The notes under the pieces were generated by a model that ran no database searches, was not told the origin of the DNA, and saw nothing but the letters and a program-made list of their open reading frames with translations. From contig CAYWFS010000048.1 of the NCBI GenBank assembly GCA_964457685.1, positions 1 through 10,974 on the forward strand: a DNA stretch of 10,974 nt, read 5' to 3'. A program made the translations under genes and the position numbers. Source of the DNA: UMGS1696 sp964457685 (lineage in GTDB: Bacteria; Bacillota; Clostridia; Oscillospirales; CAG-272). Positions 1 through 6,165 of the stretch are shown here, piece after piece (positions within the stretch are counted from its first letter, which is position 1; each line of letters opens with the position of its first letter).

Positions 1-500
1 ACATCGGTCAGGTTGCTCAGTTCGCAGCAGCAGGTAAGGCTATCGGCAAGAAGAACCTCGCTGAAATCGCTATGTCCTATGGCTACGTTTACGTTGCACA
101 GGTTGCAATGGGTGCTGACATGAACCAGCTCCTCAAGGCTCTTACAGAAGCTGAAGCATACAACGGTCCTTCCATCATCATCGGCTACGCTCCTTGTGAA
201 ATGCACGGCATTAAGGGAACAATGGCTAACTGCCAGCTCGAAATGAAGAAGGCTGTTGAAGCAGGCTACTGGTCAATGTTCAGATACAATCCTACTCTCA
301 AGTCTGAAGGCAAGAACCCCTTCACTCTCGACAGCAAGGAACCCACAGCAAGCTATCAGGACTTCCTCAAGAACGAAAACCGTTACACAAGACTCGCTCA
401 GTCTAACCCCGAACGTGCTGAAAAGCTCTTCGCTCAGGCTGAAGACTTCGCTAAGGCTAAGTACGAGAGACTTACAAAGTACGGCAAGCTCTTTGAATAA
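1..500 (+). CDS. nifJ: Pyruvate:ferredoxin (flavodoxin) oxidoreductase, C-terminal part (5' truncated by window)
   Basis: The reading frame is open from base 3 to a TAA at 498-500, giving about 165 residues of what is normally a ~1,170-residue enzyme. The enzyme decarboxylates pyruvate to acetyl-CoA and passes electrons to ferredoxin or flavodoxin in anaerobes. The visible part is the end of the thiamine-diphosphate domain. It shows the VAQFAAAGK stretch, then AMSYGYVYVAQVAMGAD, then the YAPCEMHGI segment that supplies a conserved cysteine near the active site. After these come GYWSMFRYNP and a charged tail ending YGKLFE. The family call comes from recognising these motifs. Codon use is strongly biased (many CTC, AAG and GCT codons), as expected of a highly expressed gene. 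It is followed directly by an intrinsic terminator. Confidence 0.95.
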   Translation, partial: IGQVAQFAAAGKAIGKKNLAEIAMSYGYVYVAQVAMGADMNQLLKALTEAEAYNGPSIIIGYAPCEMHGIKGTMANCQLEMKKAVEAGYWSMFRYNPTLKSEGKNPFTLDSKEPTASYQDFLKNENRYTRLAQSNPERAEKLFAQAEDFAKAKYERLTKYGKLFE

Positions 501-517
501 TATAGCTTAAATTAATC

Positions 518-552
518 AAAAAAGGTATCGGGTAAAACCGGTATCTTTTTTT
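518..552 (+). terminator. Intrinsic terminator of nifJ
   Basis: The arms GGTATCGG (524-531) and CCGGTATC (538-545) pair over 8 bp, with two G-U wobbles and a 6-nt loop. Seven T residues follow (546-552). A run of A residues precedes the stem and lengthens it by pairing with the T run. It starts 18 bases after the nifJ stop. Confidence 0.88.
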
Positions 553-562
553 GCATATAATT

Positions 563-604
563 AAAAAAAGCGTAGCCGATTAAAAGCTACGCTATTTTTG
601 TTTT
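563..604. terminator. Bidirectional intrinsic terminator
   Basis: A perfect 8-bp stem, AGCGTAGC (569-576) and GCTACGCT (586-593), has a 9-nt loop. On the plus strand it is followed by ATTTTTGTTTT. On the minus strand it is followed by seven T residues (complement of 563-569). Because nifJ already has its own terminator, the likely main role is to end minus-strand transcription coming from yebC. In that case the repeat array at 621-886 would lie in the yebC 3' untranslated RNA. Confidence 0.8.
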
Positions 605-620
605 AGATATATCTATGATT

Positions 621-886
621 AGATAAATTCTCGGGAGTGGGATTAGCTTATCCTACTACTAGACTGAATAATATATCCCCCACTCAATCCTAAAACCATA
701 CCTTGGAGAATTTTCCGTCAGGATAAATTCTCGGGAGTGGGATTAGCTTACCCTACTACTCGACTGAACGATATATCCCACTAAGTCCTAAAACCAAACC
801 TTGGAGAATTTTCCGTCAGGATAAATTCTCGGGAGTGGGATTAGCCGATTCTACTACTAGACTGAACAATATATCCCACTCAGTCA
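621..886. repeat. Three tandem ~100-bp direct repeats with nested inverted repeats
   Basis: Copy 1 spans 621-720, copy 2 spans 721-818, and copy 3 is partial at 819 to about 886. Copies are nearly identical in the outer parts (GATAAATTCTCGGGAGTGGG and CTTGGAGAATTTTCCGTCA) and vary at a few inner positions. Each has an inner dyad AGTGGGAT/ATCCCACT (736-743/775-782 in copy 2; extended by one pair to 833-841/873-881 in copy 3). In copy 1 the right arm carries two extra C residues. A second dyad forms across each copy junction: GAGAATTTTCC, a GTCA loop, then GGATAAATTCTC, which is 11 bp with one bulged base. No ORF is credible here. I do not recognise the family. It could be a structured RNA, an intergenic interspersed repeat, or a small non-autonomous element. 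Confidence 0.9.
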
Positions 887-1614
887 CAGTTTTCCCAGTT
901 GTGGTAGATTTCCTGAACGTCGTCGCTGTCTTCAAGATGCTCGATAAGAAGATTCATGTTCTTGATGTCGTCTTCGTTCTCGAGTGTTACATAGTTCTGA
1001 GGAATCTTGTCTTCTTCAGCGGATTCAATCTTGTAACCGAGCTTTTCGAGAGCTTCACGAACTGCATAGAGGTCATCGGGTTCTGTGGTGATTTCAAAGC
1101 TTTCATCGTCGGAGGAGAAGTCCTCTGCACCTGCTTCGAGAGCAGCTTCCATGAGAGCATCTTCATCAACACCTTCGTTATCTTCCTTGAGAAGAATAAT
1201 AACACCCTTGTCGTCAAACATATAGGATACGCAGCCGGTAGCACCGAGATTTCCGCCGTACTTGTCGAAGAAGTGACGAACATCGGATGCTGTACGGTTT
1301 CTGGAGTCAGTAGCTGTTTCAACGATTACCGCAACACCGGACGGGCCGTAGCCTTCATATACGATTTCTTCGTACTGAACACTGTCTGCACCCATGGCCT
1401 TCTTTATAGCACGGTCAATGTTGTCGTTCGGGACGTTGTTTGCCTTAGCCTTTGCGATAAGATCACGAAGCTTACCGTTGGTGTTGGGGTCACCGCCGCC
1501 TGCACGAACGCAGATCTGAATTTCCTTACCGATTTTGGTGAAGACTTTACCCTTTTGAGCGTCGGTCTTTTCCTTTTTATTCTTAATATTATTCCATTTG
1601 CTGTGTCCTGACAT
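880..1614 (-). CDS. yebC: YebC/TACO1-family translation factor / DNA-binding protein
   Basis: The 244-residue product opens with MSGHSKWNNIKNKKEKTDAQKGK, the hallmark of the YebC/PmpR/TACO1 family. It continues with ARAGGG-like VRAGGGDPNTNGKLR and the NVPNDNIDRAIKKA segment. The C-terminal domain includes YEGYGPSGVAVIVE and ends YHNWENCD. Length matches the family (about 240). Family members have been described as transcriptional regulators and, more recently, as factors that help ribosomes through difficult sequences; sequence alone does not say which applies here. The ATG at 1612-1614 follows an AAAGAGG site 8 nt upstream. The gene lies 27 bp after argS on the same strand, so it probably belongs to the prs-argS-yebC unit. 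Its TGA stop (880-882) lies inside the third copy of the repeat array. Confidence 0.95.
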   Translation of the reverse strand: MSGHSKWNNIKNKKEKTDAQKGKVFTKIGKEIQICVRAGGGDPNTNGKLRDLIAKAKANNVPNDNIDRAIKKAMGADSVQYEEIVYEGYGPSGVAVIVETATDSRNRTASDVRHFFDKYGGNLGATGCVSYMFDDKGVIILLKEDNEGVDEDALMEAALEAGAEDFSSDDESFEITTEPDDLYAVREALEKLGYKIESAEEDKIPQNYVTLENEDDIKNMNLLIEHLEDSDDVQEIYHNWENCD

Positions 1615-1641
1615 ATTTTAAACCTCTTTAATAATTCTGAA

Positions 1642-3357
1642 TCAAATTTTTTCGGGCGTTTTCAAGCAGATAAGGTGAAGTGCCGTGCCGAGTACATTCT
1701 TTGCAGCCTTTGTAAGTCTGATTCTGAATGCACGAACGTCCTTGTCCTCCGCGGAAACGATGGGACAGTCACGATAGAAGTGATTGAATGATGTACAAAC
1801 ATCAATAATATAACGTGTAATGTCGGAGGGTTCGTAATCACTGATGGCATTCTGAACCTTTTCGGGGAACAGAGAAAGAGTTTTAAGAAGCTCTTCTTCG
1901 CTTACATGAGTGATATGTCCGCCGTTTTCGGATGCATCTGCACCTTCTGCCTTAGCAAGTATACTACAGGTTCTGGCGTATGTGTACTGTGCGTAAGGTC
2001 CTGTGTTACCCTCAAAGCTGAGAGCCTGGTCGAGAGTGAAGTTGATATCCTTAATTCTGCTGTTGAAAAGATAGTTGAATACTATAGCACCTACACCTAC
2101 AGCCTCTGCAACGTCTTCCTTATGCTCGAGATCGGGGTTCTTCTCACTCATAATCTCGCCGACCTTCTGAACAGACTGACGGAAGAGATCCTTCAAGAGA
2201 ACAACATTACCGGTTCTTGTAGCAAGCTTTGCACCGTCTATGGAAACAGTACCGTAGGGAACGTGAACAAGATTCTTACTCCATTCGTGACCCATAAGCT
2301 CTACTACCTTGAACCACTGTGCAAAGTGGAGACTCTGAGCGGAGGAGGTTACATAGATACACTTGTCGAAATTGTATGTCTCGTGGCGATAAACAGCTGC
2401 GGCAATATCTCTTGCGGGATAAATTGTAGAGCCGTCCTTCTTGAGGATAAGGCACGGAGGCATATTGTATTCGGAAAGGTCAACTATGGACGCACCGTCA
2501 TCTATTTTGAGAAGTCCCTTTTCACGGAGAACCTCTACCTGAGCCGGAACCTTATCCATATAGAAGGCTTCACCCTTGTAGGAGTCAAAGCTTATACCGA
2601 GCTGCTTATATGTGTTTTCGTACTCGGCAATGGATACTTCAACAAACCACTTCCAGAGAGCAAGATTTTCTTCGTCACCGTCCTCGAGCTTACGGAATTC
2701 GGCTCTTGCTTCATCGTTGAGCGAGGGATCCTTTTCCGCTTTCTCGTGGAACTTAACGTAAATCTTAACAAGTTCATCGATACCGCCCTTTTCGATGGTC
2801 TCTCTGTTACCCCATTTACGGAAAGCAACTATCTGCTTACCGAACTGAGTACCCCAGTCACCGAGGTGGTTGATTCCGACGCACTTGTAGCCTGCAAACT
2901 CATGCAGAAGCTTGAGAGAGTGACCGATAACGGTGGTTCCGAGGTGCCCGATGTGGAAAGGTTTACAAATATTGGGAGAAGAATAGTCAAGAACGACAGT
3001 TTTTCCCTTTCCCTCATCGGAGGAACCGTACTTTTCGCCCTTTTCTTCGATTTCGGCAAGAACATGATTTTCAAGATAATCAGGCGATATTTTGAAGTTG
3101 AGATATCCGCCGACCGCAACAGACTGACCTATACCGAAATCTCCGATTTTTTCCGCAAGAGCTGCCGCTATTTTGGGAGGAGCATTTCTCATTGTTTTTG
3201 AGAGTCTGAAACAAGGGAAAGCGATGTCTCCCATAGTCGGGTCGGGCGGATATTCGAGCATGGAAAGTATATCTTCCGCAGAAAGACATACGTCTGCTGA
3301 CAATTCGTGTGCTGCCTCTGCAATTTTAGCGGCGGCATTTATCTTAAAATACTGCAT
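1642..3357 (-). CDS. argS: Arginyl-tRNA synthetase
   Basis: This 571-residue class I synthetase charges tRNA-Arg with arginine in the cytosol. The N-terminal ~100 residues form the tRNA-contacting Add-1-type domain. The SSPNICKPFHIGHLG stretch holds the HIGH signature at residues 135-138, followed by NHLGDWGTQFG near 163-173. The second signature appears as KLATRTGNVV around 377-386, without the usual second lysine of KMSKS; ArgRS enzymes commonly depart from KMSKS. The C-terminal part, with FEGNTGPYAQYTYAR and a helical tail, is the DALR-type anticodon-binding domain. Length is normal for bacterial ArgRS (about 550-590). The ATG at 3355-3357 has a GGAGA site just upstream. It sits 34 bp downstream of prs and 27 bp upstream of yebC. 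Confidence 0.97.
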   Translation of the reverse strand: MQYFKINAAAKIAEAAHELSADVCLSAEDILSMLEYPPDPTMGDIAFPCFRLSKTMRNAPPKIAAALAEKIGDFGIGQSVAVGGYLNFKISPDYLENHVLAEIEEKGEKYGSSDEGKGKTVVLDYSSPNICKPFHIGHLGTTVIGHSLKLLHEFAGYKCVGINHLGDWGTQFGKQIVAFRKWGNRETIEKGGIDELVKIYVKFHEKAEKDPSLNDEARAEFRKLEDGDEENLALWKWFVEVSIAEYENTYKQLGISFDSYKGEAFYMDKVPAQVEVLREKGLLKIDDGASIVDLSEYNMPPCLILKKDGSTIYPARDIAAAVYRHETYNFDKCIYVTSSAQSLHFAQWFKVVELMGHEWSKNLVHVPYGTVSIDGAKLATRTGNVVLLKDLFRQSVQKVGEIMSEKNPDLEHKEDVAEAVGVGAIVFNYLFNSRIKDINFTLDQALSFEGNTGPYAQYTYARTCSILAKAEGADASENGGHITHVSEEELLKTLSLFPEKVQNAISDYEPSDITRYIIDVCTSFNHFYRDCPIVSAEDKDVRAFRIRLTKAAKNVLGTALHLICLKTPEKI

Positions 3358-3391
3358 ATTTTCTCCGAAATCTGTTGTAATTCTTTAAATA

Positions 3392-4531
3392 TTATAATTC
3401 TATTGTCTGCTGAAGCTGATTCTTAGCCTTCTGCTCTTCAAGAATGGTGTGGATCTTCTTTGCGGGATTGAGAAGTGTGCTGATAGAACGGTCACGGTTG
3501 AGAGTGTCTATCATGAGAGCAACGTACTTGCACATATTAACCTCGGAATACCATTCCTTTGTGAGAAGTCCTTCCGGATGGTAGATAAGGTTTGTTGTGA
3601 AGCACTTATCAAAGAGACCTTCTTCATAAGCCTTATCGAATACATCAAAACCGCTTGTAAAGAGACCGAATGTAACGAAGAAGAATATTCTCTTTGCACC
3701 CTTAGCCTTGAGCTGTCTTGCAACGTCAAGGATGGAGTCACCGGAAGCTATCATATCGTCAACGATGATTGCATCCTTACCCTTAAGGTCTGCACCGAGG
3801 TATTCATGAGCTTCAATGGGGTTCTTACCGTCAACGATAACGGAATAGTTACGTCTCTTGTAGAACATACCAAGCTCGATACCCATAACGGAAGCATAGT
3901 ACATTGTACGCTTTATAGCACCTTCATCGGGAGAGATGATCATTATATCGTCATGGTCAAAGGAGATGTCCGGCACGTCTCTGATGATAGCCTTGAGCAT
4001 CTGATATGTAGGTCTGATATTATCAAAACCAACGAGCGGAACGGCATTGGAAACTCTTGTGTCGTGTGCGTCGAAGGTAATGATATTGGATACACCCATA
4101 TTTGCAAGCTCCTGAAGAGCGATTGCACAGTCAAGGGATTCACGAGAGGAACGCTTGTCCTGTCTTCCCTCATAAAGCATGGGCATAATTACCGTAATAC
4201 GTCTTGCCTTACCGCCGATAGCCGCTATTACACGCTTGAGATCCTGGAAATGATCATCGGGGCTCATGGGAACTTCCTGACCGTACATACGATACTTTAC
4301 GCCGTAGTTAAAGCAGTCACAAATGATATAAACATCGTGACCTCTCATCGAATTATGAAGCGTACCTTTGGCTTCACCCGAACCGAATCTCGGGCAATCT
4401 GCTGTATTGATAAACGAAATGTCCTCATCATGGCCGCGCCACTCGCGGAGATAGTAGTCAACCTGGTTGATAAACTTGTCGCAACCCTTCATTCCTATAA
4501 CGGAAAGATCCCCGAATAAGCTGTCACTCAT
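3392..4531 (-). CDS. prs: Ribose-phosphate pyrophosphokinase, divergent long form
   Basis: The 379-residue product should make PRPP from ribose-5-phosphate and ATP, feeding purine, pyrimidine, histidine and NAD synthesis. Visible motifs are the catalytic loop MLYEGRQDKR (118-127), FDAHD (153-157) and PDEGA (201-205). The PRPP-binding loop IIVDDMIASGDS spans about 255-266. Two phosphoribosyltransferase-like folds are expected. The protein is about 60 residues longer than the usual 310-320. The excess is partly N-terminal (family-typical sequence begins late) and partly a C-terminal helical tail ending in a lysine/glutamine-rich segment. The N-terminal half lacks the ordinary NDNLMEL-type sequence. 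The ATG at 4529-4531 follows AGAGGGG with 6-7 nt spacing. It is the first gene of the prs-argS-yebC run, and rpe upstream supplies the same pentose-phosphate pool. Confidence 0.92.
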   Translation of the reverse strand: MSDSLFGDLSVIGMKGCDKFINQVDYYLREWRGHDEDISFINTADCPRFGSGEAKGTLHNSMRGHDVYIICDCFNYGVKYRMYGQEVPMSPDDHFQDLKRVIAAIGGKARRITVIMPMLYEGRQDKRSSRESLDCAIALQELANMGVSNIITFDAHDTRVSNAVPLVGFDNIRPTYQMLKAIIRDVPDISFDHDDIMIISPDEGAIKRTMYYASVMGIELGMFYKRRNYSVIVDGKNPIEAHEYLGADLKGKDAIIVDDMIASGDSILDVARQLKAKGAKRIFFFVTFGLFTSGFDVFDKAYEEGLFDKCFTTNLIYHPEGLLTKEWYSEVNMCKYVALMIDTLNRDRSISTLLNPAKKIHTILEEQKAKNQLQQTIEL

Positions 4532-4594
4532 AAAATACCCCTCTTAATCAATTACTTTATTTTTTTGCAGACAAAAACTGCATTCTTCTTTAGT

Positions 4595-4603
4595 ATTATA
4601 CCA
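4595..4603 (-). promoter_or_regulatory. Extended -10 promoter for prs-argS-yebC
   Basis: On the minus strand the sequence TGGTATAAT is a full extended -10 element, about 64 bases before the prs start codon. No good -35 lies at 17 bp, which fits extended -10 dependence. The rest of the 244-bp rpe-prs gap is AT-rich and holds no convincing gene. Confidence 0.6.
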
Positions 4604-4775
4604 TATTCTGCGACTTTTTTGTACATCTGCCGTCAATTTTTGAGTTGTGATTTCACATAGAATTAGACTTAACTCACAGCACGTTTCTGCCAATTTTGAC
4701 AATGCACAATTCATGCAACGGTACAATCGACAAAAAATCGCCCGAATTTTACATAAATGTATAAATATTACGGTT

Positions 4776-5456
4776 TTATTTATTTTCCGCTGCTTTTTCT
4801 GCGATGGAGCAAAGTGTTTCGAGAGCCTCTTTCATGTTGTCAGCTCTGAATGAAGCCGTACCGATGACGAATACATTTGCACCTGCCTTTGCACTGTCGG
4901 CAATGCTGAATTCACCTATGCCGCCGTCAACCTGAATTTCACATTCGGGCTTATGAGCGTCAAGATATTCTCTTATTTCTCTTATCTTGGGACACTGAGA
5001 ATCCATGAATCTCTGTCCGCCGAATCCGGGTTCAACGGTCATAACGAGAATCATATCGCAATACGGAACAAAATCGAACGCATCTGAAGCGGGGTATGCC
5101 GGCTTAAGTGAGATTGCCGCTTTCATGCCGAGAGAGTGAATATATTTGAGAGTTTCGATAAGTTCTTCCTTGGGCATAACATCGTGGTGAATGGTTATGG
5201 AAGAAGCTCCTGCCTTATGAAGAACATCTATATACTTCTGCGGTGCGGCAGTCATCATATGAACATCGAGAGGAAGCGAAGTAATGGAGTGAATCTTGCT
5301 GATTATATCAAAGCCGAAGCTGATATTCGGTACATACATACCGTCCATTACGTCACAGTGAAGCATATCGCAACCGGATTCTTCGGCACGCTTTACCTCA
5401 TCGGCAAGGTGAAGAAAGTCGCAGGCGAGAAGTGAAGGTGAGGTTTTGAGTTTCAT
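4776..5456 (-). CDS. rpe: Ribulose-phosphate 3-epimerase
   Basis: The 226-residue TIM-barrel enzyme interconverts ribulose-5-phosphate and xylulose-5-phosphate in the non-oxidative pentose phosphate pathway. It begins MKLKTSPSLLACDFLHL. Metal and catalytic residues are in place: Ser8, His33 and Asp35 in HCDVMDG, His66 in LDVHMM, and Asp177 in QVDGGI. The phosphate-loop region MTVEPGFGGQRF is at 139-150 and VIGTASF at 197-203. The reading frame is open further upstream to 5555. However, the start at 5454-5456 is chosen because AGGAG lies 7 nt before it and family homology begins at MKLKTSPSLL. Length matches the family (about 220). No clear intrinsic terminator is seen downstream. Confidence 0.96.
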   Translation of the reverse strand: MKLKTSPSLLACDFLHLADEVKRAEESGCDMLHCDVMDGMYVPNISFGFDIISKIHSITSLPLDVHMMTAAPQKYIDVLHKAGASSITIHHDVMPKEELIETLKYIHSLGMKAAISLKPAYPASDAFDFVPYCDMILVMTVEPGFGGQRFMDSQCPKIREIREYLDAHKPECEIQVDGGIGEFSIADSAKAGANVFVIGTASFRADNMKEALETLCSIAEKAAENK

Positions 5457-5505
5457 AATGATTCTCCTGAAAATGTTTTTTATATATTTTATGGTAGCGG
5501 ATTTT

Positions 5506-5514
5506 ATTTTAACA
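5506..5514 (-). promoter_or_regulatory. Possible extended -10 promoter for rpe
   Basis: The minus-strand sequence TGTTAAAAT fits an extended -10 (TGnTAnAAT-like), about 50 bases before the rpe start. It has no clear -35. It physically overlaps the -35 of the plus-strand small RNA promoter. In AT-rich DNA such a match can be chance, and rpe could instead be read through from ispF. Confidence 0.35.
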
Positions 5515-5536
5515 TTTCCGCCGTATGATGTATAAA
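5509..5536 (+). promoter_or_regulatory. Promoter of the plus-strand small RNA
   Basis: TTAACA (5509-5514) and TATAAA (5531-5536) are separated by 16 bp, close to sigma-A consensus. The predicted start of transcription is near 5543, about 150 bases before a strong plus-strand terminator. No plus-strand protein gene lies downstream, so it would drive only the small RNA. Confidence 0.55.
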
Positions 5537-5607
5537 CTGTAATGACGGTGTACACCGCACAAATCAGTATTCCCCACCCTCCAAAAGTCGCAGGAGGTTA
5601 AAAAACA

Positions 5608-5616
5608 ATGACGTAA
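5608..5616 (+). other. Two-codon mini-ORF (Met-Thr-stop) in the small RNA
   Basis: ATG ACG TAA follows a perfect AGGAGG (5592-5597) with 10 nt between. The Shine-Dalgarno is paired with CCTCC in hairpin A, and the stop codon forms the 5' arm of hairpin B. The ATG lies in the unpaired linker. This may be chance, but the arrangement would suit a ribosome-binding or stalling element. Confidence 0.35.
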
Positions 5617-5647
5617 AGCGTGGACTTACGGTTGGTGGGATAATATA

Positions 5648-5699
5648 GCGTCGGTCGGTCGAGGATACTTTACTTAGACTGCCGACGCATTTTATTTTT
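5648..5699 (+). terminator. Intrinsic terminator of the small RNA
   Basis: The arms GCGTCGG-t-CGGTC (5648-5660) and GACTGCCGACGC (5677-5688) form a 12-bp stem with one bulged T and one G-U pair. ATTTTATTTTT follows at 5689-5699. The T-rich tract overlaps the ispF stop codon. On the minus strand the hairpin is not followed by a T run, so the element points to plus-strand transcription. Confidence 0.8.
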
Positions 5700-6165
5700 C
5701 GGAAAGGATGCAGACGGCATGAGCGGAAATCCCCTCTCCTCTGCCCGTGAATCCCATTTTTTCCTCGGTTGTTGCCTTTACATTGATTCTGTCGGAGGAT
5801 ATTCCGAGAACAGCTGCCATTTTTTCACGCATAGCGGATATATACGGATTGATTTTCGGCTTTTGTGCTATTATTGTCATATCGGCGTACTCTACCGAAA
5901 GTCCTTTATTTGCAAGTATATCCGCGGTTTTCTTCAAAAGAATACAACTGTCAATATCCTTGTATTCTCCGTCAGTGTCGGGGAAATTCGCACCTATATC
6001 ACGCTCACCTGCCGCACCGAGAAGTGAATCTATAAGAGCGTGAACAAGAACGTCACCGTCGGAATGGGCGAGAAGTCCGAGCGTGGATTCTATTTTCACA
6101 CCGCCTATCACAAGCTCCTTGTTTTCGCAGAATCTGTGAGCGTCATATCCGTGTCCTATTCTCAT
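5692..6165 (-). CDS. ispF: 2-C-methyl-D-erythritol 2,4-cyclodiphosphate synthase
   Basis: The 157-residue trimeric enzyme cyclises CDP-methylerythritol 2-phosphate, releasing CMP, in the MEP route to isoprenoids. The start MRIGHGYDAHRF holds the metal ligands Asp8 and His10. His42 follows in LAHSDGDVLVHALIDSLLGA. The C-terminal ATTEEKMGFTGRGEGI block carries the conserved lysine, threonine and glutamate of the CDP/diphosphate site. Length is normal (about 155-160). The ATG (6163-6165) overlaps the ispD stop as ATGA, and an AAGGAG site lies within the ispD end, so translation is probably coupled. The C-terminal codons run into the T-rich tract of the opposing small RNA terminator. Confidence 0.97.
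   Translation of the reverse strand: MRIGHGYDAHRFCENKELVIGGVKIESTLGLLAHSDGDVLVHALIDSLLGAAGERDIGANFPDTDGEYKDIDSCILLKKTADILANKGLSVEYADMTIIAQKPKINPYISAMREKMAAVLGISSDRINVKATTEEKMGFTGRGEGISAHAVCILSEK

Larger units (their letters stand above)
5543..5699 (+). ncRNA. Candidate structured small RNA, about 155 nt, family not recognised
   Basis: The 235-bp gap between ispF and rpe, both on the minus strand, carries a complete plus-strand transcription unit: promoter, structured body, strong terminator. The body folds as a three-way junction. The closing stem CCCAC/GTGGG lies at 5573-5577 and 5635-5639. Hairpin A (CCTCC/GGAGG) is at 5578-5582/5593-5597. Hairpin B (CGTAA/TTACG) is at 5612-5616/5626-5630. 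The palindrome CGGTGTACACCG at 5546-5557 sits at the 5' end. Hairpin A hides a perfect AGGAGG that precedes a two-codon ORF. A C-rich segment (TTCCCCACCCTCC) resembles the C-rich pairing regions of Gram-positive sRNAs that bind ribosome binding sites. It does not match 6S, SRP, tmRNA, RNase P or common riboswitch motifs I know. A minus-strand leader element of rpe is the main alternative. Confidence 0.55.

Noticed and set aside
621..886. Repeat array as a CRISPR
   Set aside because: Units are ~100 bp and similar throughout, with no short repeat alternating with unique spacers and no cas genes.
835..1611. Long plus-strand frames opposite yebC, argS and prs
   Set aside because: They are antisense shadows of strongly supported genes, created by codon bias; translations are hydrophobic, cysteine-rich and familyless.
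4646..4657. Dyad TGTGA-TT-TCACA upstream of prs, resembling a CRP half-site pair
   Set aside because: Arms are only 5 bp with a 2-bp centre, unlike the true CRP spacing, and its position is over 40 bp upstream of the -10; too weak to call.
4544..4726. 60-codon minus-strand frame upstream of prs
   Set aside because: No ribosome binding site, it overlaps the prs promoter and leader, and its cysteine-rich sequence resembles no family.
5457..5555. N-terminal extension of rpe by 33 residues
   Set aside because: The upstream start has no ribosome site, lies outside family homology and overlaps the small RNA promoter; the ATG at 5456 has AGGAG at good spacing.
5457..5691. Minus-strand riboswitch or T-box leader for rpe
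   Set aside because: No T-box GGTGG-n-ACCGCG core or known aptamer motif was found on that strand, and the terminator T run points the other way; kept only as an alternative.
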